A stretch of DNA of 64,000 bases from the NCBI RefSeq assembly GCF_011682045.1, contig NZ_VVIW01000014.1, positions 118,405-182,404 on the forward strand, given 5' to 3'. Position numbers and translations under genes: made by a program. This DNA comes from Massilia aquatica. Its GTDB lineage: Bacteria > Pseudomonadota > Gammaproteobacteria > Burkholderiales > Burkholderiaceae_D. The notes below the pieces were generated by a model, which was not told the DNA's origin, ran no database searches, and was given only the letters and a program-made list of their open reading frames with translations. Each line of letters begins with the position of its first letter. Positions within the stretch are counted from its first letter, which is position 1. Shown here piece after piece: positions 27,974 through 36,784 of this stretch.

Positions 27974-30565
27974 TCAGCTGTTCAGATCGATCCTGGCGCT
28001 GCCGATGACATTGACATTCACACCACTGATGGTGATCGTGCCGTCCGCTTTCATCTCGATCTTGCTGCTGCCAACCTGCAAGGTGATATCGGTTTTCGCG
28101 GTCAAGTGAATATGCTCGGTCTCGGCCGTCAGCTCCACATTGGTGTGGCCTGTCACATGCACGTGCTCGGTCTGCGCTGTGGCCTCGATATTGGTCTTGG
28201 CCGTATCGTGAATGTGCGCCGTTTCCGCCGTGGTCTCGATGTGCTTCTTGACCTTGGTGACGTGGAAACCCTTGCTCACCGTATTGGTCTGGTGCGGACC
28301 GTGAACGAGGGTGTCCTGGTTGTTCAGGACGGTCGTGACCATATCCTTCTGCGAATGGATATTGATCAGCTCCTTGCCCTTCTGATCGTGGATCACCATC
28401 TCGCAGTGTCCACCGCCACCCGGCGTGGAACGGCTCTTGAACCCCATCATGTGCGCGCCGGCCGGCAGGTCGTACGGCACCGGCTGGTCGTCGTTGTACA
28501 CGCGTCCGGTACAGATCGGACGGTCCGGATCGCCTTCGAGGTAATCGATGATCACTTCCTGCCCGATGCGCGGAATCGAAATGGTGCCCCAGTTCTTGCC
28601 GGCCCACGGTTGCGACACGCGGATCCAGCACGAGCTCAGTTCGTCGCGGCGGCCGTAGCGGTCCCAGTGGAACTGCACCTTGATGCGCCCGAACTTGTCG
28701 GTGTGGATCTCGGTCCCTTTCGGGCCGACCACGGTGGCCGTCTGCGGGCCCGGCATGTTGGGACGCAGGTGCGACTGGCGCGGACGATACGGAATCTTGC
28801 GGCGGATTGCGCTGAAGCTGTTGCGGTACACGTCGCTAGCGCCGCGTTCAAAATAGTTGTTGCGCGCGCTGTACTGCACCGACAGCACCAGGAAGTCGTT
28901 GTCGCCGCCCTGCTCGAACCAATGGTGGTCCAGCAGCTTGAAGGTATGGCCCGACGCGAAACCGCGGCAGTCGGAGGTGCCGGTGAAAATCTTGGCCTGC
29001 CATTCCAGCACTTCCAGGCGCTGCTTGGCCTCCGCCTTGCCTTCGCCCTTGTTCTTGAAGAAGAACGCCGGATTGCCGTCGTACACTTCCATCTTCGGCA
29101 CGTCGCCCTGCACGGCCACGGTCGGCTGCTCGACCAGCTGGATCGTGTTCGGTTCCTTGAAGTTAAACGTGTTCAAGGCCATCTTGGTCGACTGCACCAT
29201 GCGCTCGGCCGTGAACGCGGTGACCGCATCTTCCTTTTGAACCCGGTTGCCGCCGTTGAACTTGACTGTGGCGTGCCCTTTCTGCGGCGGGCAGAAGCCC
29301 GCGTTGCAGGAGTCGTCGCTGATGACCATGATGTGGCTGCCGGCGCTGTGCTCGAAGTAATAGAACAGGCCGTACTTTTCCATCAGGCGGCACGTGAAGT
29401 GCTCGTCGGTCTCGTCGTACTGGACGATGTAGTTTTCCGGCGGGTAGCTCTTGCTGGTGCGGAATTCGTAGGTGGCCAGGCCGCCATGATCGCCCTTGTA
29501 GATCTTGTCGAGCACGCCGAGCACGTTCAGGTCCTGGAAGATGCGCGAGTTCACGCGGCGCTTCAGGTACGTCAGCCACGGCACGATTTCGGCGTGGTAA
29601 AAGGCGAAGCCGCCATCTGAATGGCTGAAGCCGAACGAGTTGACGTAGCCGTTGATATAGCTTTCGCTGCCATCGGCCATCAGCACGCCGACGCTGACGT
29701 TCTTGCCCATCAGGGTCTTGAGCTCGATGGCGCCGTCTTTCGAGATCAGGCTCAGGTTAAAAATGTACTGGTCCGAAATCGTCGTCGTGCCGCTCATCGA
29801 CTCGATCAGCAAGCCTTTGATGGGCGAGTAAAAGCGCAGCAGGCGCGAGGTGTCGACATAGTCGGCGGCGCCGCCTCCTCCGCCTCCTCCGCCACCGCCA
29901 CCACCACCAGCACCAGCGCCGGGAGCGGACAGCGCGACCGGATCGATCGCCGCCGGCATGAAGCTCTCAACCGGCACGCTGAAGTCCATCGCCGCCTGAC
30001 CGGCCAGCGGGTGTTCGGCGATCGACAGGTTCAGATATTGCGACATGTCCTCGCCCATTCCGGCTGCGCCGGGCACGAAGGGCATGTTCGGAATCTTGCC
30101 GGAAATCGTGTCTCCCAAGGCACGCGCATCGGGTACAAACGGCATGTGCGGGAGCTGGCCGCCGATGGCGTCACCGAGGCCGCGCGCGTCCGGCACGAAG
30201 GGCATGTGCGGAATCTTGCCGGCGATATCGTTCGCCTGGCCCAGCAGCGCCTGCGCCTGGCCGGCGACCTTCATCGCTTGCGCCACTTTCGGATTGGCCT
30301 GGGCCGCCAGGGCGGCACCGGCACTGGCCACGCCGCCCAGTCCGGCGCCGCTTTGCAGGGCCGACGCCGCCTCGATCGCGGCGCCCGCGACAGCGAGCTT
30401 CGAGCCATCGACGCCGGCCACGCCGGCCACGCCGGCAGCACCGAGCGCCAGGCCGGCGACCGAGGCCGCCGACGCCGGAGGCGTGGTGGCAACGGTGGTG
30501 TGGGGTTTGAGGCCGTCAAGTGCGTCAGGATTGGCGGACTTGTTATCTAAGGGTTGAAAAGACAT
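27974..30565 (-). CDS. vgrG: Intact VgrG spike protein with repeat-bearing N-terminal extension
   Basis: 863 residues; start at MSFQPLDNKSANPDALDG (30565), because the frame above it is Arg-rich. Core VgrG begins near residue 240 (RLLRFYSPIKGLLIESMSG) with gp27-like domain, gp5-like OB fold (WIRVSQPWAGKNWG; GDPDRPICTGRVYNDDQPVP), and DUF2345-type beta-helix needle ending IDLNS. In front lies an extra ~235 residues: Ala/Gly-rich segment, three 20-residue repeats with PHMPFVP (117-176), and a run of about a dozen glycines. Standard VgrGs lack this. It is the only complete copy here and should form the trimeric tip of the T6SS tube loaded with the PAAR effector next door. Confidence 0.93.
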   Translation of the reverse strand: MSFQPLDNKSANPDALDGLKPHTTVATTPPASAASVAGLALGAAGVAGVAGVDGSKLAVAGAAIEAASALQSGAGLGGVASAGAALAAQANPKVAQAMKVAGQAQALLGQANDIAGKIPHMPFVPDARGLGDAIGGQLPHMPFVPDARALGDTISGKIPNMPFVPGAAGMGEDMSQYLNLSIAEHPLAGQAAMDFSVPVESFMPAAIDPVALSAPGAGAGGGGGGGGGGGGGAADYVDTSRLLRFYSPIKGLLIESMSGTTTISDQYIFNLSLISKDGAIELKTLMGKNVSVGVLMADGSESYINGYVNSFGFSHSDGGFAFYHAEIVPWLTYLKRRVNSRIFQDLNVLGVLDKIYKGDHGGLATYEFRTSKSYPPENYIVQYDETDEHFTCRLMEKYGLFYYFEHSAGSHIMVISDDSCNAGFCPPQKGHATVKFNGGNRVQKEDAVTAFTAERMVQSTKMALNTFNFKEPNTIQLVEQPTVAVQGDVPKMEVYDGNPAFFFKNKGEGKAEAKQRLEVLEWQAKIFTGTSDCRGFASGHTFKLLDHHWFEQGGDNDFLVLSVQYSARNNYFERGASDVYRNSFSAIRRKIPYRPRQSHLRPNMPGPQTATVVGPKGTEIHTDKFGRIKVQFHWDRYGRRDELSSCWIRVSQPWAGKNWGTISIPRIGQEVIIDYLEGDPDRPICTGRVYNDDQPVPYDLPAGAHMMGFKSRSTPGGGGHCEMVIHDQKGKELINIHSQKDMVTTVLNNQDTLVHGPHQTNTVSKGFHVTKVKKHIETTAETAHIHDTAKTNIEATAQTEHVHVTGHTNVELTAETEHIHLTAKTDITLQVGSSKIEMKADGTITISGVNVNVIGSARIDLNS
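30038..30217 (-). repeat. Three tandem 60-base repeats inside vgrG
   Basis: Codes for residues 117-136, 137-156 and 157-176: GKIPHMPFVPDARGLGDAIG, GQLPHMPFVPDARALGDTIS and GKIPNMPFVPGAAGMGEDMS. Exact 20-residue period, with decreasing identity toward the third copy. The repeat is in the extension that precedes the conserved VgrG core. Confidence 0.9.
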
Positions 30566-30807
30566 CGCTCGTACTCCCGCAATTACAAAGTTGAATCGAT
30601 TCCCCGGCGCGGCCAGGCATGCGCCCCGTAGCGCCGCCCTCGCCCGCCCTCGTCGCTCGCCTGCCCGCCGGGCGTGTCGCGCCTGCCAGTGCAAGAAAAT
30701 GAAGGTTATCGTTTTGGAAAGTGTGTATACTATCACAAAGAAATTAATCATTAGATATTAGACTTTTTTACGGGTCACCTACTTCCACGCGTCGAAATCT
30801 CGCCCGC
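30566..30807. promoter_or_regulatory. Divergent vgrG / rhs intergenic region
   Basis: 242 bases between the intact vgrG (minus) and rhs (plus). The centre (about 30690-30770) is sharply AT-rich, including GTGTATACTATCAC, which offers TATACT-like -10 elements on both strands. This is the only obvious promoter zone for the two halves of the T6SS accessory region. No known operator is visible. Confidence 0.4.
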
Positions 30808-33285
30808 ATGACAACAAATCCCGATCCAAACAGCTGTCCAAACTTCAACGATCTGTTGCTCAGGGAGCGCAGCCGCGCCACGCCAAACATGGAAGGCGAC
30901 GCCATAACTTCTTCTCCGCTGTGTTTACTGATCGCCAATCCGGTCAATCCTATTTCTGGCAGCAAGATCCTGGCCGGCGCCAGCGAGCTCGATTTCGTCC
31001 TGCCGGCCGCCCTGCCCCTGCGCTGGCAGCGCATCTACAGTTCGGGACAGCGCAAGACCGGCCTGCTCGGCCAGGGCTGGAGCACGCCCTTGTCGGACAC
31101 CTTGCACATCAGCGATGGCCAGGTGACCATTCTCGACCCGTTCCAGCGCGACATCACGTTCGCGCTGCCGCGCGCCGGCGAAGCCCTGTATTCGCTGACT
31201 GAAAAGATCGCCCTGGAGCGCACGGGCGAACGCAGCTTCGAACTGATCGACCAGGATGGACTGCGCAAGCTGTTCGCCATGCTGCCGCGCGCCTACGACA
31301 GCGCGGTGCTGGTGGGCATGATCGACGCCAACGACAACCAGATCCGCATCGACTGGAACGCGCGCCAGTTGCCCGAAACGGTGCAAGACAGCGCCGGGCG
31401 CGTCTTCGTGCTCGACTATATAACGCATCGCGGCCAGATGCGGCTGGGCGGCATCAGCGTGCAGCGCGACGCGGTCGACTACGAAGAGCCGACCACCGAG
31501 GTGGTGATGAAGTACCGCTACGACGAGCTGGGCAACCTGTTCCAGGTCGTCAACCGCGCCGGCGAAGTGACGCGCCAGTTCGCCTACATGAACCACATCA
31601 TGGTCGAACACGCGCAGCCGGGCGGGCTGGTATCGCACTACGAGTACGACGAATACGAGTGGACCGGCAAGGTCACGCGCAACTGGACCAACAATGGCAT
31701 GTCATGGAATTTCCGCTACCTGAGCGGCGAAACCCTGGTCTACGACCACCTCGGCCGCGAAGAGCTGTTCCGCTTCGATAAACAATGCCGCTTCACCAGC
31801 ATGATCGACGCGCTCGGCGGCGAAACCGTGCGCCAGCTCGACAGGCACGGCAACGTGACCGGGATCGTGGCGCCGGGCGAACGCACCACCCACTACCGCT
31901 ACGACCGCCGCAGCCGCGTGGTGCGGGTGGAAAGCAAGGGCAAGGGCACCGGCATCGTGTACGACGCCAGGGTCGACAAACCCGCGCTGCTGACCGATGC
32001 GCTCGGCGCCGTCACGGCGCTGCGCTACGACGAGCGCGGCAACCTGCTCAGCGTGACCGACGCGCTCGGCCACCGTACCACCTACGAGTACGACGCGCAC
32101 GGCATGCCGCTGACGGTAACAAACGCCATCGGCGCCATCGACACGCTCACTTACAACCGCGCGGCCCAGTTGCTCAGCCACACCGATTGCTCGGGCAACA
32201 CCAGCCACTTCAGCTACGACGCCGATGGCAAGCTGCTGCGCATGACCGATGCGCACGGCAACACCACCGCCTTCACCTACGATGCGGCCGGACGCTTGAC
32301 CACGGCGGCGCAAGCGGACGGCGCCACCGATCGCTACGAGTACGACGCACTGGGCCGCCTGCTGGCGCACACCGATGCCGCCGGCCAGCGCAGCAGCCGC
32401 GTGCTCGATGTGGACGGCAAGCCGCTCAAGCGCATCGACGCGCATGGCGGCGTGCTCGAGTACCGTTACGACGGCGCGCGCCGCGTGGCCGAGCTGATCG
32501 ACGAGCATGGCGCCACCCAGCGCTTCGTGTACGACGCGCTCGACCGCGTGATTGAAGAAACCGGCTTCGACGCCCGCCAGACCCGCTACCGCTACGACGC
32601 CAGCGGTCTGCTGGCAGCAAAAGAAGAACGCGACAAGGGCGTCTGCACCGACACCACCTACACGCGCGACAGCGCCGGGCGGGTGGTCGACATGTTCATG
32701 ACGCGCACCGCCGGCGACGCCAGCGCGGAACACACGCGCCTGCGCTTCACCTATGACGATCTGGGCCGGCTGACGCAAGCCATCAGCGCCGATGCGATCG
32801 TGGACCTGGAATACGACGCCATGGGCCGGCTGGTATCCGAGCAGGCCGACAGTGGCGGTGCAACGACCATCCTGCGCCACGCCTATGACGCGCTGGGCAA
32901 ACGCATCCAGACCACCGTGCCGGAGCGGTGCGTGCTCGACAAGGTGGTCGCGGGCTGTGCGCAGCCGCACCGGAGCGATCACGTCGGCCAGGCCATCGCC
33001 GGGATGGAACGCGACCAGTTGTACCGCCCGGCAGGCCGCACCCAGGGCGTGCTGAGCAGCCGCTTCCGCCACGATCCCATCCTGCGCATGCTGCCGCACG
33101 TGGCCGGCCAGTTGCTGGTGGGCGAAGGCGTCGTGCCGGTCGTCGCGGGCAAGTGCGAGTACGACGAGAACGGCAATCTGCTGTCGCTGGACGCCAGGAG
33201 CGGCGCACACGCGACCTGCGACTACGATGTGCTCGCCCGTATTCTCGCGACGGTGCAGCTGCGGCCGGACAGCGCGTCGATTTGA
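30808..33285 (+). CDS. Truncated Rhs/YD-repeat protein without DPxG core end or toxin tip
   Basis: 825 residues. N-terminal Rhs entry (LPLRWQRIYSSGQRKTGLLG; GWSTPLSDTLHISDGQVTI) followed by many YD repeats (YDELGNLFQV, YDERGNLLSVTDALGH, YDAAGRLTTA, YDALGRLLAHTDAAG). Complete Rhs proteins are ~1400-1500 residues and end their shell with a conserved PxxxxDPxGL before a variable toxin; neither is present. Around residues 705-745 the text jumps from YDALGKRIQTTVPERC to AGMERDQLYRPAGRTQG, suggesting an internal loss. No N-terminal PAAR or transmembrane part. It is followed by small immunity-like genes, as if the toxin end had been lost while antidotes were kept. Confidence 0.85.
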   Translation: MTTNPDPNSCPNFNDLLLRERSRATPNMEGDAITSSPLCLLIANPVNPISGSKILAGASELDFVLPAALPLRWQRIYSSGQRKTGLLGQGWSTPLSDTLHISDGQVTILDPFQRDITFALPRAGEALYSLTEKIALERTGERSFELIDQDGLRKLFAMLPRAYDSAVLVGMIDANDNQIRIDWNARQLPETVQDSAGRVFVLDYITHRGQMRLGGISVQRDAVDYEEPTTEVVMKYRYDELGNLFQVVNRAGEVTRQFAYMNHIMVEHAQPGGLVSHYEYDEYEWTGKVTRNWTNNGMSWNFRYLSGETLVYDHLGREELFRFDKQCRFTSMIDALGGETVRQLDRHGNVTGIVAPGERTTHYRYDRRSRVVRVESKGKGTGIVYDARVDKPALLTDALGAVTALRYDERGNLLSVTDALGHRTTYEYDAHGMPLTVTNAIGAIDTLTYNRAAQLLSHTDCSGNTSHFSYDADGKLLRMTDAHGNTTAFTYDAAGRLTTAAQADGATDRYEYDALGRLLAHTDAAGQRSSRVLDVDGKPLKRIDAHGGVLEYRYDGARRVAELIDEHGATQRFVYDALDRVIEETGFDARQTRYRYDASGLLAAKEERDKGVCTDTTYTRDSAGRVVDMFMTRTAGDASAEHTRLRFTYDDLGRLTQAISADAIVDLEYDAMGRLVSEQADSGGATTILRHAYDALGKRIQTTVPERCVLDKVVAGCAQPHRSDHVGQAIAGMERDQLYRPAGRTQGVLSSRFRHDPILRMLPHVAGQLLVGEGVVPVVAGKCEYDENGNLLSLDARSGAHATCDYDVLARILATVQLRPDSASI

Positions 33286-33286
33286 T

Positions 33287-33892
33287 ATGCCCATGAAAAG
33301 TAGTCAGCCTGTGGAGTCGCAGGCGATGTGCGACGAGTTGCTGAACAAGATCGCCGGCGACGCCAGCTTGTCCGAGATCCGCGATTTGTTGCTGACGTTT
33401 AAGGCAAAGGGTGTGCGCGCACCGCAGATCGGGCATTTCCTGATGGCGGTGGTGCGCCAACATCAGGACGGCCCTGCCGATCTGGCCTTGCCCGAGGCGG
33501 TGGAAGACAAGCTCTTTGATGTGTTGGACGTCGTATGCGGACTGGTGGCCGATCATCTTGCGGTATGGGCACGCGCGTGCAAATGGGGGCCGGCGCGGCC
33601 CATAGCGTATCTGGAGTCCCTGTGCCCGGTGTGCGCCGCCGGCATTCTGGGCATTCGCCGGCTGGATGACGCCGGCACCATGGTGATCGCCTGCCATGAA
33701 TGTGAAGCTGTCTGGACGAACCCAGGTGAAATCACGACGGCGAATGCCCTTTACCTGACCGAGCCCGACTTCGGCGCAGCTGAATTGGGCGCAGCGATTT
33801 TTGGCGATCAGGCAGCATGGGCCAGCCCCGATGATATCCACCGGTATGGGTGGGGCAAATACATATTTGGAGAAGAAACTCATGTTTACTAA
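33287..33892 (+). CDS. CxxC zinc-ribbon protein in putative immunity array
   Basis: 201 residues (start ATG 33287 or 33293), directly after the rhs stop. Helical N-terminal ~110 residues (LNKIAGDASLSEIRDLLLTF) followed by a probable zinc ribbon with CPVC and CHEC (ESLCPVCAAGIL; IACHECEAVWTN). Two other genes in this cluster (37314 and 38604) have the same build with different sequences. In polymorphic toxin loci such proteins occur as immunity factors; function here is inferred. Confidence 0.65.
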   Translation: MPMKSSQPVESQAMCDELLNKIAGDASLSEIRDLLLTFKAKGVRAPQIGHFLMAVVRQHQDGPADLALPEAVEDKLFDVLDVVCGLVADHLAVWARACKWGPARPIAYLESLCPVCAAGILGIRRLDDAGTMVIACHECEAVWTNPGEITTANALYLTEPDFGAAELGAAIFGDQAAWASPDDIHRYGWGKYIFGEETHVY

Positions 33893-33910
33893 GGTCAGCA
33901 GCGGGAATGT

Positions 33911-34204
33911 ATGGGTTTAGGCAGCCATGCCAATGTCTATAACACGTGCTTGCGCATTCTGCGCAAGCGGGGTTTTGCCCTGCGCGTCGAGGGCGAACTG
34001 GGCGACGACGGCTGCTGGCCTACAGAGGCGCGGTGGATTGCCGAGAAAGACGGATTTCGCTTCTTGGCGGACAATCCGATCGAACTGTTTGGCCTTGTCG
34101 CTCTTCAGGATCATTTTCAGCCGGCGGAAGACATACCATATTGGTGGCGCCAGGACGGTGACGACGTATGGGAAGAATTAATGAGCGCAGCTTTTCCCGA
34201 CTGA
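33911..34204 (+). CDS. Small immunity-like protein
   Basis: 97 residues (MGLGSHANVYNTCLRILRKR), soluble, acidic C-terminus rich in Trp and Asp (PYWWRQDGDDVWEELM). Nineteen bases after the previous stop. The size and acid-rich end fit an orphan immunity protein. No recognised family. Confidence 0.6.
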   Translation: MGLGSHANVYNTCLRILRKRGFALRVEGELGDDGCWPTEARWIAEKDGFRFLADNPIELFGLVALQDHFQPAEDIPYWWRQDGDDVWEELMSAAFPD

Positions 34205-34258
34205 CAATGAGGTGGATGAAGACATTCGACACCGTGCACAATCGAGAAAAATTTCGCG

Positions 34259-34657
34259 ATGAACGATACAACCCCGAACAACATCAGACTGTTTAAGGAT
34301 TATCACAACTTCGATGACGGATTGCTGGTGTCATTCACGTATTTTTACGTGCCCGATGAGCCATTAGCCGCGCGAATTGTTCTTTATGCGCGAAACGAAC
34401 GCATCGGCGGAGATACATGGCGCCATGTCGAGATCGTCGTGCGCGATGTGCAGGAACTCTGCGCGAAAGTAAAAGGAAACCAGTTCAATTCGATCTCGTC
34501 CAGCGTCAAACTCCTGCGCTTCGGCGAATTATGGTGCGTCGATGTGGATGGCACCTACCTGTACGGCAAGGACCCCGCCTCGCTGGATGAAGTCCGCAAA
34601 GATGGTGAATGCTACGTCATCGGCCGCTTTGTGGAAGTCAACGAGGTTCCTGACTGA
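34259..34657 (+). CDS. Immunity-like protein, paralogue of 36365-36784
   Basis: 132 residues. Shares aligned blocks with the gene at 36365: KDYHNFDDGLLVSFTYF here versus DKYHDFDDGVMQSFSYM, WRHVEIVVRDVQELC versus WRHVELTVDDVSELC, and ASLDEVRKDGECYVIGRFV versus TSLQEVRQIGDFYAIGKRV. The pair indicates duplication and divergence, typical for arrays of immunity genes matching toxin variants. Single alpha/beta domain, no signal peptide. Confidence 0.68.
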   Translation: MNDTTPNNIRLFKDYHNFDDGLLVSFTYFYVPDEPLAARIVLYARNERIGGDTWRHVEIVVRDVQELCAKVKGNQFNSISSSVKLLRFGELWCVDVDGTYLYGKDPASLDEVRKDGECYVIGRFVEVNEVPD

Positions 34658-34729
34658 ACCTCGATCCATATACAAGCCCACCCGCAACACCGTCCGGATG
34701 CTCAGGCAGGCCGGATTGTCGGAGACAAG

Positions 34730-35236
34730 ATGAAAGACGATGCAGACTGCGCCCTTCATTTCGATATGAACGATGAGTCGATCAACGCGATCGACGCGTA
34801 TGAGAAAAAAATTGCCGACAAGACGGCACAATTGGCCGACTACATCAATTTAATGGCGGTCTATTTTGTCATACAGGATTATGGTTACAATGTCGACTTG
34901 GATATACCGGAGCACTATTTTGACGTTGGGCTCACCCGGATCCGCGAAATCCCTGCCCAGATAAAAGAAAGACTGGGTGAATCCGACGAAGCGAATTTCT
35001 GGCGCGACTATGCACTCTTTATCGTCCTGGACTCTCCGGTGGATGAAGCCGTGTGGATTCGCTACATTCAAAGCGGATCGACCCTGGTTCCGCTGATCGC
35101 CATCGGACTGCATCGCAGTGAAGGCGAATTCGCGGCAAAGACAGCCGAGCTGGCGCGCTCGATCGCCAATGAGGACACCTGTCGCACGCGCTATATCGAG
35201 AGTATCTTGTCCTCAGGGCGCGCCATGCTTGATTGA
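34730..35236 (+). CDS. Hypothetical protein in immunity array
   Basis: 168 residues with GGAGACAAG before the ATG. Helical and acidic (MNDESINAIDAYEKKIADK; FWRDYALFIVLDSPVDEAV). Resembles small DUF-type immunity proteins with a W-x-x-Y-F/L-x-V-x-D core but I cannot name the family. Same strand and spacing as neighbours, so likely one operon. Confidence 0.6.
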   Translation: MKDDADCALHFDMNDESINAIDAYEKKIADKTAQLADYINLMAVYFVIQDYGYNVDLDIPEHYFDVGLTRIREIPAQIKERLGESDEANFWRDYALFIVLDSPVDEAVWIRYIQSGSTLVPLIAIGLHRSEGEFAAKTAELARSIANEDTCRTRYIESILSSGRAMLD

Positions 35237-35306
35237 AGCTGGGTCCGCGCGAAGGATCACGAACGCGGCGCATGCGGCGACTTCGGTTTTTAAGGCTGAT
35301 TGACAA

Positions 35307-35831
35307 ATGAACGAATTGTTCGAGTTCGCATTCGATGGCATCCCGGCCGATAGTCTGGGAAACCTCATCATCGGCTTGATCCGCACGGCGGACCAGGTTG
35401 TCGATGCAATGGAAGACGGCGTTGACCTGCTGCCGGCGTCTGTTCTCGACCCGGTCTATTGGCGCGGCATCGCTGCCCGGAGCGGCGATGCCGCGTGCAT
35501 TATTAACTTCAGGATGCTGGATATCGGCGGCAAGCAGGTCGCCCGGCCAACCCTGATCATGATGCATTACGATGATATGTCCGACTTCTCCATCGTCCTC
35601 TTCGGAGGCGACTGCAAGAATGCCGGCCTCAATGCAGCCGATGACTTCTATCAATGGGCCAGGAAAATCAGCGAAAGATATTGCGTAACAGATTTTTATG
35701 GAGGCCTGGACGCGGCGTGGGATGCGAACACGCGCCTGTTCTCGAAAGACGGGCTTGGCCCTTTTCTTTCAATGTCCGACCTGGATGGCATATGGGAGGA
35801 CGACGCTGGTGAACCCGTACGTCACGCCTGA
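35307..35831 (+). CDS. Hypothetical protein in immunity array
   Basis: 174 residues (MNELFEFAFDGIPADSLGNL), alpha/beta, acidic. Contains YDDMSDFSIVLFGGDCKNAG and a C-terminal FLSMSDLDGIWEDDAGE. The last 23 bases overlap the next gene, which starts at a GTG in another frame; overlapping ends argue for translational coupling. Function unknown. Confidence 0.6.
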   Translation: MNELFEFAFDGIPADSLGNLIIGLIRTADQVVDAMEDGVDLLPASVLDPVYWRGIAARSGDAACIINFRMLDIGGKQVARPTLIMMHYDDMSDFSIVLFGGDCKNAGLNAADDFYQWARKISERYCVTDFYGGLDAAWDANTRLFSKDGLGPFLSMSDLDGIWEDDAGEPVRHA

Positions 35832-36351
35832 AACAACGCCTGACGGAAAAAAGCTGCTTGCATGGCAGCTTGAAGGCCTTGGCCGGCTTACCTTGTCGGA
35901 CCATCTGACATCGCGCACGGTGCTCGGGTATCGGATGCATGACGGCCACACGTTTGGCGCGGCTTGGGGTTGGACACTCCTCTTCGATGCTCAGCTCGGC
36001 GTTGAGTTTTCTTCCGCCTGCACAATGACTGCCGGATGGCAAGAGATGGGATCGCTGAATATCGCGGTGAGCTACGTCCCCGGCCGCGTTTCCGCTGGCG
36101 TCTTGCTGGCGAGCCGGGAGATCCCCTTGCCCGCCCTGTCGGCCTGCCGGATCGACAAGATCACGTACGAGGAAGACGGTTTCATCACCGAATGCGGCCT
36201 GGCGATCATTGGCGCCGACGGAACGGAAATCATCATCATGACCGCTGAATCGCCCGGATCGGTCACGGTCAGTACTCCTTTTCTCCAGGATCAATTCGAT
36301 CCTGAGTTTGCGCTGTCGCTATGTCGGCGGGAAAGCCTGGCAGGCAAATGA
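35809..36351 (+). CDS. Hypothetical beta-rich protein with GTG start
   Basis: 180 residues from GTG 35809, selected because GGGAGGA ends 8 bases upstream inside the previous gene; longer starts (35785, 35698) lack this. Sequence is beta-rich with regular hydrophobic alternation (GWTLLFDAQLGVEFSSACTM; DGFITECGLAIIGADG). No signal peptide. Probably another immunity-type gene. Confidence 0.58.
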   Translation: MNPYVTPETTPDGKKLLAWQLEGLGRLTLSDHLTSRTVLGYRMHDGHTFGAAWGWTLLFDAQLGVEFSSACTMTAGWQEMGSLNIAVSYVPGRVSAGVLLASREIPLPALSACRIDKITYEEDGFITECGLAIIGADGTEIIIMTAESPGSVTVSTPFLQDQFDPEFALSLCRRESLAGK

Positions 36352-36364
36352 ATTGGAACCCTTC

Positions 36365-36784
36365 ATGGATAATAATCTCATCAAAATGAGTGCGGACATC
36401 GCTCACGCCCGGGACATACTCGACAAATACCATGATTTCGACGACGGCGTCATGCAGTCCTTTTCCTATATGGATAACGGGCATAGCCGCTCGGCCAGCA
36501 TGGTGATGTACGCGCGCGACCATCGCGATCCCGGCAATTCCTGGCGCCATGTCGAATTGACCGTGGATGACGTGAGCGAACTGTGTACGGTGGTGCAATA
36601 CGGGCAGTTCTACCCCATTTTACTGGGCGTGCGCATCCTCGACTACGGCGACGTCATTTGTCTTGATATCGATGGCAACTACGCCTCCACCAGCGGCCCG
36701 ACGTCGCTTCAGGAAGTGCGGCAAATTGGCGACTTTTACGCTATCGGCAAGCGTGTCCGCATGCGGGAACTCAGCCCATGCTGA
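36365..36784 (+). CDS. Immunity-like protein, paralogue of 34259-34657
   Basis: 139 residues starting MDNNLIKMSADIAHARDIL. Clear paralogue of the gene 2 kb upstream (see that entry for aligned blocks), including the central WRHVE and the C-terminal F/YAIGKRV segment. Its 3' end overlaps the next start by seven bases (ATGCTGA). Confidence 0.68.
   Translation: MDNNLIKMSADIAHARDILDKYHDFDDGVMQSFSYMDNGHSRSASMVMYARDHRDPGNSWRHVELTVDDVSELCTVVQYGQFYPILLGVRILDYGDVICLDIDGNYASTSGPTSLQEVRQIGDFYAIGKRVRMRELSPC

Noticed and set aside
30038..30217. CRISPR-like or minisatellite array
   Set aside because: The three 60-base units are in-frame coding repeats without spacers, inside vgrG.
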